From positions 1 to 40,400 of the forward strand of contig CAIJXW010000073.1 in assembly GCA_903824755.1 (NCBI GenBank): 40,400 nt of DNA. The letters are read 5' to 3'. The stretch's first letter is position 1; each line of letters opens with the position of its first letter. The notes below the pieces were generated by a model. The model had not been told where the DNA came from. It was given only the letters and a program-made list of their open reading frames with translations, and did not search any database. Positions 28,056-37,390 of this stretch are shown here, piece by piece. The DNA is from an uncultured Bacteroidota bacterium (GTDB lineage: Bacteria > Bacteroidota > Bacteroidia > Flavobacteriales > Flavobacteriaceae). The translations under genes were made by a program, and so were the position numbers.

Positions 28056-29210
28056 TTATTTTACTTTTCTAAAACTAATTTGAATAACAGTCCCTTTTCC
28101 AATTTCTGAACTCAATACCCTTATTTTGCCTTTATGGTAATCTTCGACAATTCGTTTTGTTAATGAAAGTCCTAATCCCCAACCTCTTTTTTTGGTTGTA
28201 AAACCAGGTTCGAAAATTTGTTTATGTTGTTTTTTCGGGATTCCCATGCCTGTATCAACCACTTTTATTTTCACATTATTTGCCTTATCTTCTTCGATTA
28301 TCACGTCTAATTTCCCTTTTCCTTTCATGGCGTCAATAGCATTTTTTATTAAATTTTCTAATGTCCAACTATGAAGTGCGGGATTAAGAGAAATATAAAT
28401 AGGCTGTTTAGGTGCATTAAAACTAAATTCTACTTGTTTTGAAAAACGAGATTGCAAATAAAGAAATGAATTTTCGGTTTCAAGAATAAGATCTTTTGTT
28501 TCCAAAACGGGCTCTGAACCTATTTTAGAAAACCGATCGGTAATATTTTGCAAACGAACGATATCCTTTTCGATTTCTATAAGCGTAGTTTCGGCCACGT
28601 TATCAACTTTCATTATTTCGAGCCAGCCCATTAATGATGACAAAGGAGTACCGATTTGATGAGCAGTTTCTTTTGCCATACCAGCCCAAAGTTTATTTTG
28701 AGCTGCCATTTTAGTGCTTCGATAGTAGTTATAAATCAACGCTCCAAACAAGAAAATGATTAGTAATAACGCAATAGGAAAATATTTAAGCTTGTTTATT
28801 AAAGAGGAATTGCCGTAATATAAATTCTGAAATTTCCCGGGTACATATTCAAATTTTATTGGTTCGTTTTGTTTTTTTAGTTTCTGAAGAATTGTTTTTG
28901 CTTCGTTTGGGATCAACATTAATTTCTCGTCAATATTTTTATGACTAATAATGCTATCTTTTTCATCAGTGAGTATAATCGGAATTGTTTTGTTGTTGCT
29001 TATAATTTTATAGGGCAATTCAATTTCTGTATTTTCATTAGCATTAATAATCGTATTTTGAGCCTCTCCCCAATATTCCATTTTAATACGTTCTTCATTT
29101 TTGAATGTTTGAAAAAACTCATACGTATTCCAGAGTATCAAAGAAATGATAATAAACGAAGCGAAAATAATAAACCACCTCATAAAGGTTCTTTTGTTTG
29201 AAAAAAGCAT
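28056..29210 (-). CDS. Sensor histidine kinase (no response regulator adjacent)
   Basis: H box KETAHQIGTPLSSLMGWLEI; N box NLIKNAIDAM; G boxes DTGMGIPKK, GWGLGLSLTKRI; two TM segments. Confidence 0.93.
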   Translation of the reverse strand: MLFSNKRTFMRWFIIFASFIIISLILWNTYEFFQTFKNEERIKMEYWGEAQNTIINANENTEIELPYKIISNNKTIPIILTDEKDSIISHKNIDEKLMLIPNEAKTILQKLKKQNEPIKFEYVPGKFQNLYYGNSSLINKLKYFPIALLLIIFLFGALIYNYYRSTKMAAQNKLWAGMAKETAHQIGTPLSSLMGWLEIMKVDNVAETTLIEIEKDIVRLQNITDRFSKIGSEPVLETKDLILETENSFLYLQSRFSKQVEFSFNAPKQPIYISLNPALHSWTLENLIKNAIDAMKGKGKLDVIIEEDKANNVKIKVVDTGMGIPKKQHKQIFEPGFTTKKRGWGLGLSLTKRIVEDYHKGKIRVLSSEIGKGTVIQISFRKVK

Positions 29211-29330
29211 ATTTTGAGTTTTGAGCTATAAATATAGCAATTATTTAATAGGTTTTTAAAAACTAAAGAATGTCCTTTTAATTTTCATTATCTAAAATCA
29301 TTTTTAGTACTTTTGTTTAAATTGAAAGTT

Positions 29331-30209
29331 ATGATAAGCATTGAACCCAAAGAAATTTCTCCCGCAAAACTACAAGGGTATTTGCAAAGTGCCGTTGCAC
29401 CTAGACCCATCGCTTTTGCTAGTACCCTTGACAAAAAAGGAAGGCCAAATTTATCCCCATTTAGTTTCTTCAATGTCTTTAGTTCAAACCCTCCAATTTT
29501 GATTTTTTCGCCTGCAAGACGGGTGCGAAATAACACAATAAAACACACATTGATTAACTCAGAATCTACTCGAGAAGTAGTAATAAATGTGGTCAATTTT
29601 GATATGGTACAACAAATGTCATTGTCTAGTACAGAATATCCAGACGGTGTTAATGAATTTATAAAAGCTGGATTTACGGCTCTTCCATCGGATATCGTGA
29701 AGCCATATAGGGTGATGGAATCTCCAGTGCAGTTTGAATGTAAAGTAAATGAAATAATTAGTCTAGGAAATGAAGGAGGAGCAGGGAATTTAATTATTTG
29801 CGAAGTAGTTAAAATTCACATTAACGAAGCAGTTTTGGACGAAAACGGCAGTATCGACCCAGTCAAAATTGACTTAGTTTCAAGATTAGGAGGCGATTGG
29901 TATTCTCGTGCTAACAAAGGATTATTTACCGTTCCAAAACCAGTCACTTCATTAGGAATAGGGGTGGATCAAATTCCGAATCGAATTAAAGAAAGTAGTG
30001 TTTTTGACGGAAATGATTTAGGCAAACTTGGAAATGTTGAAGCGTTGCCTACAACCCAAGAAATTGATATATTTGTAAAACAAAACTTTGCAGTAAAAGG
30101 CGTTTTGAGTGCCGATGATATTCAGAAGCAATATAAATTAGCCAAAGAATATTTGAATGTAAACGATTCAATTTCTGCATGGAAAGTATTGTTAGCCAAA
30201 GGAATTTAG
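29331..30209 (+). CDS. Flavin reductase family protein (start corrected from 29313)
   Basis: LQSAVAPRPIAFASTLDKKGRPNLSPFSFFNVFSSNPPILIFSPARR. Confidence 0.9.
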   Translation: MISIEPKEISPAKLQGYLQSAVAPRPIAFASTLDKKGRPNLSPFSFFNVFSSNPPILIFSPARRVRNNTIKHTLINSESTREVVINVVNFDMVQQMSLSSTEYPDGVNEFIKAGFTALPSDIVKPYRVMESPVQFECKVNEIISLGNEGGAGNLIICEVVKIHINEAVLDENGSIDPVKIDLVSRLGGDWYSRANKGLFTVPKPVTSLGIGVDQIPNRIKESSVFDGNDLGKLGNVEALPTTQEIDIFVKQNFAVKGVLSADDIQKQYKLAKEYLNVNDSISAWKVLLAKGI

Positions 30210-30238
30210 TATATTTATAAAAAATTAATACAAGAAAG

Positions 30239-30613
30239 ATGGAAGTATCAGGAAAAATCAAAGTGCTCGGAGAAGCAAAAAATGTAGGAAGCGGAAGTTT
30301 TCTAAAAAGAGAGTTGGTTGTTACAACAGATGAACAGTACCCTCAACATATAATGATTGAATTTGTTCAGGATAAATGTGACTTATTAAATAATTATAAT
30401 ATTGGTGAAGCAGTAAAAGTATCTATCAATTTGAGAGGACGCGAATGGGTTGATCCTCAAGGTGTGACCAAATATTTTAATGCTATTCAAGGTTGGAGAG
30501 TAGAAAGATTGGCTGCCGCTGCACCTGCTCAAGCACCACCAATGCCTGCCGCAACGTCATTTGCACCTGCAGAAAATTTTAAAGAAGAAGACCACGACGA
30601 CCTTCCTTTCTAA
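30239..30613 (+). CDS. DUF3127 domain-containing protein
   Basis: MEVSGKIKVLGEAKNVGSGSFLKRELVVTTDEQYPQHIMIEFVQDKCDLL...GREW...YFNAIQGWRVERL. Confidence 0.88.
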   Translation: MEVSGKIKVLGEAKNVGSGSFLKRELVVTTDEQYPQHIMIEFVQDKCDLLNNYNIGEAVKVSINLRGREWVDPQGVTKYFNAIQGWRVERLAAAAPAQAPPMPAATSFAPAENFKEEDHDDLPF

Positions 30614-30616
30614 AAA

Positions 30617-31348
30617 TTATCTATAAATCATAACGCCTATGCCGTAGTTTGACCCTATTTGAGGATAAACTATTGCATGGGTTTTGTTTTTTGAAAAAGT
30701 CATAGATTTAAAAGGACACATATACGAAACGACTAAACCAACTCCAAGACCTATTCCAGCACCTGCCAAAACATCGGAAGTATAATGACGATTATTTGCA
30801 ATCCTTAAAAATCCAGTAGTAGTTGCAAACAAAAAACCACTGCTGGCATACCAAATGTTACTGTCCTTATATTCATAAAACAATAAAGAAGCATTTGTAA
30901 ATGCTGTGGCAGTATGACCCGATGGAAAGCTAAGATGATTGGAATGATCGGGGCGTTCTTCTTTAATAAGGTGTTTCATAGACAAAACTAAACCGCCCAT
31001 AATTGCATTAGCAACTGCAATATTTATGGTTTGATGAAGTAAATCATTTTTTGGCTTGAAGCCCAAATATCTTCCTCCATAAATTTGTGCAATTCCGCCA
31101 AACTGAAGATAATTATCAACTTCTGTATGAAAATCATTTCCCAAAGTTCTTTGGACGTCTTCTTGCAGGTTTTTGTTTACAGGCGTATTTCTAATTAGCA
31201 AACCGCCAGAAATTAAAACTGTAGGGGCAATAAAATGTTTCAACGATATTTTATCTTGGCATTTAGTTTGTGAAATACTGTCAATTGATTGTGCGTTACT
31301 TATAAAAAGAAATAGAAAAAGGAAAGAAAAACAGTAAATTTTTTTCAT
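30617..31348 (-). CDS. PAP2 family phosphatase
   Basis: KEERPDH...FPSGHTATAF...RIANNRHYTSDVLAG. Confidence 0.88.
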   Translation of the reverse strand: MKKIYCFSFLFLFLFISNAQSIDSISQTKCQDKISLKHFIAPTVLISGGLLIRNTPVNKNLQEDVQRTLGNDFHTEVDNYLQFGGIAQIYGGRYLGFKPKNDLLHQTINIAVANAIMGGLVLSMKHLIKEERPDHSNHLSFPSGHTATAFTNASLLFYEYKDSNIWYASSGFLFATTTGFLRIANNRHYTSDVLAGAGIGLGVGLVVSYMCPFKSMTFSKNKTHAIVYPQIGSNYGIGVMIYR

Positions 31349-31357
31349 AGAATTGTT

Positions 31358-32335
31358 CTAAAAGGTGATTCTTGCACCAATCATATTAATGCCCGATTGT
31401 CTATATGCGTCTAAATTAAATGCATATTTTTTAGGGGTTGTTTTCTTAGTATTTGAAATAGCGACATTGCTTCTAGTAATGTTTTTTCCGATGATATAAC
31501 CCATAACTAATGCAATAGGATAGTCGGAAACCCAGTGAACGCTACTTTGAACCATTTGAAAACCAAGAGCGCCAATAAGTGTATAGCCAACGGGGCGTAT
31601 CCACTTTTTTTCAGGATAATTTCCCATAATAACATATAGTGAAGCCGTAGCAGTCATCATGTGTCCAGAAGGCATTGCGTCATATCTTGGGGTGTGTTTT
31701 GTATAGGCAATAATGCTAGGAAAAGGCGTCCAAGAACCGCCATCATTTCCATCGATTAATGCTGGTGCTGGGCTTTGTCTTCCTGTAATTCTTTTAATAG
31801 TTTGACTAAAAACACCACAAACGATCAGACTTTCCATTAGTCCAGTAGCAGTGTTTAAAGACCTATAATCATTGTTAATTAATCCATAGGTTGCTAGTCC
31901 CATACTTAGCATTATTGGGGTAGTTCCATTGCCAATTAAATATATTGCAGATGTTGCATTTGGCGGAATATTGCTTAATGGGCCAAAATTTTTATAACGA
32001 GCCACAGATGCCATGCCTAAATCTTCTCCAATAGCTATTGAATTTTCAAGTAATTTTTGGTCGGCAGGTAATAATGCAACCGTTGCAACCGTTGCACCCG
32101 CTAGGCCAATCATGTTATTAGTTTTACCAAAATCATGAAATGTACTCACCACATTGCTTGGAATTTTCGTAACTATACTGAAAAATTTTGGCTTTTTATA
32201 AGTATAAATGGCTCCGTTAGAAAGTGTATAAGATTGAATATCAACAGGACGCTGAATCGTGTCGGCTACTTGTGCATTTGCTAAAGCTGTAACTATAATA
32301 AAGATAAAAAAGAGATACTTTTTTGACATAATCAA
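31358..32335 (-). CDS. PAP2 family phosphatase, second copy
   Basis: ITGRQSPAP...MPSGHMMTATAS...SSVHWVSDYPIALVMGYIIG. Confidence 0.86.
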   Translation of the reverse strand: MIMSKKYLFFIFIIVTALANAQVADTIQRPVDIQSYTLSNGAIYTYKKPKFFSIVTKIPSNVVSTFHDFGKTNNMIGLAGATVATVALLPADQKLLENSIAIGEDLGMASVARYKNFGPLSNIPPNATSAIYLIGNGTTPIMLSMGLATYGLINNDYRSLNTATGLMESLIVCGVFSQTIKRITGRQSPAPALIDGNDGGSWTPFPSIIAYTKHTPRYDAMPSGHMMTATASLYVIMGNYPEKKWIRPVGYTLIGALGFQMVQSSVHWVSDYPIALVMGYIIGKNITRSNVAISNTKKTTPKKYAFNLDAYRQSGINMIGARITF

Positions 32336-32421
32336 TTTAACTTTGTGTAAATATATTACAATTTTTATTTTGATTACGTTAACTAAATTAAATTTACATT
32401 AATTAACTAAAATTCTTTCTT

Positions 32422-33057
32422 TTGTATTTACTATCCGATAATTTGTATTTTCCACCCGTAGAAAATTCCACCCGAGAAGGGATTTTAGCTATAGGCGGAG
32501 ATTTAAGTCCAGAACGCCTAATTCTTGCCTACCAAAGCGGAATTTTTCCTTGGTATAATGATGGCGAACCAATTTTCTGGTGGTCACCAAATCCAAGAAT
32601 GGTACTTTTTTTAGATGATTTAGTGGTTTCAAAAAGTATGCGGAATATTCTCAACCGCAACAAATTTAAAGTCACATTTAATTCTAATTTTCGAGAAGTA
32701 ATTTCTAATTGCCAAAAAATGATACGAGAAGGGCAACAAGGAACCTGGATTTCAAATGACATGATTGAGGCCTATTGCAAATTGAATGAGATGGGCGTGG
32801 CAAAATCCGTTGAGGTTTGGCAAGACGAAGAACTGGTTGGAGGGTTGTATGGAATCGATTTGGGTCATATTTTTTGCGGAGAAAGTATGTTTTCAAAAGA
32901 GAGTAATGCATCAAAAGTGGCTTTTATCGCTTTGGCAAACCAATTAAAAAGCAGCAATTATAAACTAATAGATTGTCAAGTTTATAACGAACATCTTGAA
33001 AGTTTAGGTTGTAAAGAAATTGAAAGAAAAGAATTTATGACTATCTTGAAAACCTAA
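32422..33057 (+). CDS. aat: Leucyl/phenylalanyl-tRNA--protein transferase (TTG start)
   Basis: YFPPVENSTREGILAIGGDLSPERLILAYQSGIFPWYNDGEPIFWWSPNPRMVL. Confidence 0.93.
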   Translation: MYLLSDNLYFPPVENSTREGILAIGGDLSPERLILAYQSGIFPWYNDGEPIFWWSPNPRMVLFLDDLVVSKSMRNILNRNKFKVTFNSNFREVISNCQKMIREGQQGTWISNDMIEAYCKLNEMGVAKSVEVWQDEELVGGLYGIDLGHIFCGESMFSKESNASKVAFIALANQLKSSNYKLIDCQVYNEHLESLGCKEIERKEFMTILKT

Positions 33058-33058
33058 A

Positions 33059-33619
33059 TCAATTTCTTTTCCAGCAATCTTCAACATGATCATCAATCAT
33101 TCCTGTGGCTTGCATGTGAGCATAAATCACCGTTGAACCTACAAATTTAAATCCTCTTTTTTTCAAATCTTTACTTATTTTATCCGAAATGGGAGATGTT
33201 GCAGGAATTTCTTTTATTGTTTTTGGGGAATTAATTATTGGTTTTCCGTCTATAAATCCCCAGATATAGTTGCTGAAACTCCCGTATTCTTCCTGAATTT
33301 TTATAAACGAAACAGCGTTTGAAACAGCAGATCGAATTTTTAACTGGTTTCGAATAATTCCAGCATTTTGCATTAATTCTTGAATTTTCTCTTCCGAGTA
33401 TAAAGCTATTTTTGAATAGTTAAAATCATCAAAAGCCAGTCTGAAATTTTCTCTTTTTTTTAATATTGTAATCCAACTTAATCCCGCCTGAAAGGTTTCT
33501 AAAATTAGAAATTCAAATAATTTTTGGTCGTCAAATATAGGAACGCCCCATTCTTGATCATGATATTCTTCATAAATTGGGATTCCGACACACCATTTGC
33601 AACGTATTTTTTCTATCAT
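33059..33619 (-). CDS. tag: DNA-3-methyladenine glycosylase I
   Basis: RCKWCVGIPIYEEYHDQEWGVPIFDDQKLFEFLILETFQAGLSWITILKKRENFR...GFKFVGSTVIYAHMQATGMIDDHVEDC. Confidence 0.94.
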   Translation of the reverse strand: MIEKIRCKWCVGIPIYEEYHDQEWGVPIFDDQKLFEFLILETFQAGLSWITILKKRENFRLAFDDFNYSKIALYSEEKIQELMQNAGIIRNQLKIRSAVSNAVSFIKIQEEYGSFSNYIWGFIDGKPIINSPKTIKEIPATSPISDKISKDLKKRGFKFVGSTVIYAHMQATGMIDDHVEDCWKRN

Positions 33620-34264
33620 TTAATTATGAAGATATTTTTCTATCACCGAATGGCCTACATAGATGAGTGGTGTTAAACACACTGCGATAATTAGTTTTAC
33701 AAAATAACCCGTAAATGCAGAAGCAATATAAACTTCTGTTGTCATTTTTCCAGTCAGCCAAAATGCAATTCCAAGAACGATAAAACTATCAAAAAGTTGA
33801 GATATTACCGTAGAGCCAGTACTCCTTAGCCATATCATTTTGTTTCCTGTTTTATTTTTGAAAAAGTGAAAAATGGTAACATCAATAAGTTGCGAAACCA
33901 AAAATGCGGTTATACTCCCAACAATTATCCACATGCTCTGACCAAAAACACCATTAAATTGATCGTCTGAAACTAAATCAGCTCCTTTTACGGCAGGAAT
34001 TTTTAATGCAAAATAGAGAAGAACGAAACAGTAGGTGATCAATCCAGCCGTAATTAGGGATAATTTTTTTACGCCCTTTTCTCCAAAATATTCATTGATT
34101 AAATCAGTAGTAATAAATACGATTGGCCACGGAAGAATCCCTATACTCATCACATAAGGGCCTAATTGAATGAGTTTTCCACCGATGAGTTCAGCAAACA
34201 CAGCGTTTGTAATGAAAATCCCGGCAAGGATTATAAACACTAAATCTTTCTTTGATTGAAACAT
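33620..34264 (-). CDS. Queuosine precursor transporter (YhhQ/VUT family)
   Basis: LIGGKLIQLGPYVMSIGILPWPIVFITTDLINEYFGEKGVKK...LRSTGSTVISQLFDSFIVLGIAF. Confidence 0.9.
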   Translation of the reverse strand: MFQSKKDLVFIILAGIFITNAVFAELIGGKLIQLGPYVMSIGILPWPIVFITTDLINEYFGEKGVKKLSLITAGLITYCFVLLYFALKIPAVKGADLVSDDQFNGVFGQSMWIIVGSITAFLVSQLIDVTIFHFFKNKTGNKMIWLRSTGSTVISQLFDSFIVLGIAFWLTGKMTTEVYIASAFTGYFVKLIIAVCLTPLIYVGHSVIEKYLHN

Positions 34265-34322
34265 ATTATTATTCTTTTATCAAAATTACAATATTATTTA
34301 AAACCAAATAGGTCAAAACTAA

Positions 34323-34353
34323 AATTCCCATTTCAAATATTGAAATGGGAATT
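34323..34353. terminator. Terminator of tsf
   Basis: AATTCCCATTTCAA-ATA-TTGAAATGGGAATT, perfect 14-bp inverted repeat with T-rich flank on the minus strand. Confidence 0.75.
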
Positions 34354-34377
34354 AATAATTTATAGAACGATTAGGGG

Positions 34378-35202
34378 TTATCCTAAAGCTGCTCTTTTGA
34401 AACCTGTTACCACCAAGTTAGCATCAACAGATTTAATATATTCTGCAACGCTCAACTTATTGTCTTTAATATAATCTTGGTTTACTAAAGTATTATCTTT
34501 AAAGAAACGTGCTAATTTTCCTTTTGCAATATTGTCTAACATTGCTTCTGGTTTTCCTTCTTGACGAAGAATATCTTTTGCAATTTCGATTTCTTTTGCA
34601 ATTGTTTCAGAGTCAACGCCAGCCTCGTCTAATGCGATTGGAGCCATTGCAGCTGCTTGCATAGAGATATTTCTTGCTGCTTCTTCTGCTCCTGCTACAT
34701 TTGCAGAAAGTGCAGTTAATGTTGCAATTTTATTTCCTGAGTGAATATAAGACCCGATGAAAGCACCTTCTAATTTTTCGAAAGTTCTAATTTCAAGTTT
34801 TTCACCAATTACACCCGTTTGTTCAATTAGTTTTTCGGCAACAGTGATACCGTTGAAATCAGCAGCCAAAAAAGCTTCTTTAGTGTCAAAGTTCAAAGCT
34901 AAATTTGCCATTTCGGTAGCCATTTTTACAAAGTTTTCATTCATTCCTACGAAATCTGTTTCGCAGTTCAAAGTGATAACAACACCAGCAGTTTTTGCAG
35001 CATTTACTACTGCAATTGCAGCTCCTTCTGTAGATTCTCTATCAGAGCGGTTTGCCGCTACTTTTTGTCCTTTTTTACGTAGGTTTTCGATAGCTAAATC
35101 AAAATCTCCGTCCGCTTCTACCAAAGCTTTTTTGCAGTCCATCATTCCTGCACCTGTGATTGTTCTTAATTTATTTACGTCTGCAGCAGTTATTGTTGCC
35201 AT
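34378..35202 (-). CDS. tsf: Translation elongation factor Ts
   Basis: ITAADVNKLRTITGAGMMDCKKALVEADGDFDLAIENLRKKGQKVAANRSDRESTEG. Confidence 0.97.
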   Translation of the reverse strand: MATITAADVNKLRTITGAGMMDCKKALVEADGDFDLAIENLRKKGQKVAANRSDRESTEGAAIAVVNAAKTAGVVITLNCETDFVGMNENFVKMATEMANLALNFDTKEAFLAADFNGITVAEKLIEQTGVIGEKLEIRTFEKLEGAFIGSYIHSGNKIATLTALSANVAGAEEAARNISMQAAAMAPIALDEAGVDSETIAKEIEIAKDILRQEGKPEAMLDNIAKGKLARFFKDNTLVNQDYIKDNKLSVAEYIKSVDANLVVTGFKRAALG

Positions 35203-35313
35203 AATTTTTGTTTTTTAAAGAGTAAAAGATTGAAAAATTTAAGAGTTGAATACCACTAATTTAAAATTAATAAGTATCAAATCTATAAATTCTTCAATCT
35301 TAAAAATTTATTT

Positions 35314-36192
35314 TTATTCTTCTGTTGAAGCTTCTTCAGTTGTTTCTGTAGCTTCTTCTTCCGTTGCAGGCTCTTCAGCTACAACAACTTCTTCGGCTAC
35401 AACTTCTTCAGTTGCTACAACGGTTTCTGCTACTGGTTCAAGAACTTCTGCAACTTCGGCTGCTTCTACTACTTCAGTAGCTTCTTCACCTTCTTTGTCA
35501 GAACTTCTATTTGCTAGACCGTCAATAACGGCAGCAGTAACAAGAGTTAAAATTTTATCAATAGATTTTGAAGCATCATCATTTGATGGAATTACATAAT
35601 CAACCTCACGTGGGTCAGAATTTGTATCAACCATTGCAAAAACTGGAATGTTTAATTTTTGAGCTTCTTTTATCGCGATGTGTTCTGCTTTGATATCTAC
35701 TACAAATAATGCAGCAGGTAATCTAGACATATCTGCAATCGAACCTAGATTTTTCTCTAATTTTGCACGAAGACGATCTACTTGCAAACGTTCTTTTTTA
35801 GACAATGTCATAAAGGTACCGTCTTTCTTCATTTTATCAATAGTTGCCATTTTTTTAACGGCTTTTCTGATAGTTACAAAGTTAGTTAGCATTCCGCCAG
35901 GCCATCTTTCAGTGATGTACGGCATGTTTGCTGCTTTTGCTTTTTCGGCAACGATATCTTTTGCTTGTTTTTTGGTAGCTACAAATAATATTTTTCTACC
36001 TGATGCTGCAATTTTTCTTAAAGCTTCGTTTGCTTCTTCAATTTTTGCTGCAGTTTTATATAGATTGATAATGTGAATTCCATTACGTTCCATATAAATA
36101 TAAGGAGCCATGTTTGGATCCCATTTTCTAGTCATGTGTCCAAAGTGAACACCTGCTTCTAATAATTCTTTAACGTCAATTTTGTTTGCCAT
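35314..36192 (-). CDS. rpsB: 30S ribosomal protein uS2 with acidic C-terminal extension
   Basis: ELLEAGVHFGHMTRKWDPNMAPYIYMERNGIHIINLYKTAAKIEEA; ends VVAEEVVVAEEPATEEEATETTEEASTEE. Confidence 0.97.
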   Translation of the reverse strand: MANKIDVKELLEAGVHFGHMTRKWDPNMAPYIYMERNGIHIINLYKTAAKIEEANEALRKIAASGRKILFVATKKQAKDIVAEKAKAANMPYITERWPGGMLTNFVTIRKAVKKMATIDKMKKDGTFMTLSKKERLQVDRLRAKLEKNLGSIADMSRLPAALFVVDIKAEHIAIKEAQKLNIPVFAMVDTNSDPREVDYVIPSNDDASKSIDKILTLVTAAVIDGLANRSSDKEGEEATEVVEAAEVAEVLEPVAETVVATEEVVAEEVVVAEEPATEEEATETTEEASTEE

Positions 36193-36365
36193 TGTGTAAT
36201 AGTTTACGTTCCGTGATTAGCAATGTTCCGTTGGGCTTTACGCTTGAGGCTTCATTTAGATGCTAAACTAATTCCCTTTTTGAAAGGAATATCGACAACT
36301 TTGTTTTTAATTCAATTTTAATTGTAAAAATAGTTCTGAAAAAATATTCTGATAAATATCGAATA

Positions 36366-36752
36366 TTAACGTTTTGAGAATTGGAATCTCTTACGTGCTT
36401 TTTTCTGTCCGAATTTTTTACGTTCTACCATTCTTGGATCTCTTGTTAATAATCCTTCTGGTTTAAGGATAGCTCTGTTTTCCGCCTCAACTTCACACAT
36501 TGCTCTTGCAATAGCCATTCTTACAGCTTCTGCTTGTCCTGTAGCTCCACCTCCATATACGTTCACTTTAACGTCAAAGTTGGTTGCATTTTCTGTCATA
36601 GACATCGGTTGCATTACTTTGTACTGTAAAGTAGCAGTAGGGAAATAGTTACTAAATTCTCTTTTGTTTACCGTGATTTTTCCTGTTCCTTCTGAAACAT
36701 AAACACGAGCAACAGCGCATTTTCTTCTACCGATTTTGTGAATAACTCCCAT
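36366..36752 (-). CDS. rpsI: 30S ribosomal protein uS9
   Basis: IGRRKCAVARVYVSEGTGKITVN...LLTRDPRMVERKKFGQKKARKRFQFSKR. Confidence 0.97.
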   Translation of the reverse strand: MGVIHKIGRRKCAVARVYVSEGTGKITVNKREFSNYFPTATLQYKVMQPMSMTENATNFDVKVNVYGGGATGQAEAVRMAIARAMCEVEAENRAILKPEGLLTRDPRMVERKKFGQKKARKRFQFSKR

Positions 36753-37207
36753 TACTTAAGATCGTTTAGGTTAACTGTTTTTGGTTGTTGAGCGGCATGT
36801 TTGTGCCCAGAACCAACATTTACATTTAAATTTCTGAAAAGTTCGGCTCCTAATTTATTTTTAGGTAACATCCCTTTTACAGCTTTCTCTACTAATAATG
36901 CAGGGTTTTTTTGTTGCATTACTTTAGCAGTTAAAGTTCTTTGTCCTCCTGGATAACCTGTGTGTCTGATGTACGTTTTGTCATCTAACTTGTTACCAGT
37001 AAGGTTGATTTTTTCTGCGTTGATAACAATTACGTTATCACCACAATCAACGTGCGGTGTATAACTTGGCTTGTATTTACCTCTCAAAAGCATTGCTACT
37101 TTTGTTGATAAACGACCTAAGTTATGCCCTTCAGCGTCCACAACAATCCACTGCTTGTCTGCAGTTGCCTTGTTTGCTGATACTGTTTTGTAGCTTAATG
37201 TGTTCAC
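36752..37207 (-). CDS. rplM: 50S ribosomal protein uL13 (GTG start)
   Basis: KQWIVVDAEGHNLGRLSTKVAMLLRGKYKPSYTPHVDCGDNVIVINAEKINLTGNKLDDKTYIRHTGYPGG. Confidence 0.97.
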   Translation of the reverse strand: MNTLSYKTVSANKATADKQWIVVDAEGHNLGRLSTKVAMLLRGKYKPSYTPHVDCGDNVIVINAEKINLTGNKLDDKTYIRHTGYPGGQRTLTAKVMQQKNPALLVEKAVKGMLPKNKLGAELFRNLNVNVGSGHKHAAQQPKTVNLNDLK

Positions 37208-37252
37208 AATAATTAATTTAAATTAAACATTCCATTCCCAATAAAGGGAGTG

Positions 37253-37260
37253 CAAAAGTA
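37253..37260 (-). promoter_or_regulatory. Candidate -7 element TACTTTTG of rplM operon
   Basis: Minus strand TACTTTTG matches TAnnTTTG about 46 nt upstream of rplM. Confidence 0.5.
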
Positions 37261-37390
37261 CAATTAATTATGAGATATACAAATAGGGACACTAAAATAT
37301 TACATAGAACCTGTTTTTGTTGTCAGTAATATTTGGTTTTTTGCCATTTTAAAGCTAAAAAAATGTATTTTTACTTTTTAATTTAAAAGC

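Noticed and set aside
35232-35312. Inverted repeat AAGATTGAAAAATTT / AAATTCTTCAATCTT between tsf and rpsB
   Set aside because: Wide AT-rich loop and no downstream T tract in transcription direction; may be a weak intergenic stem but not supported enough to call.
37213-37226. Perfect palindrome TTAATTTAAATTAA near rplM/lacI
   Set aside because: AT-only 14-mer in an AT-rich intergenic region; easily chance, no second copy seen.
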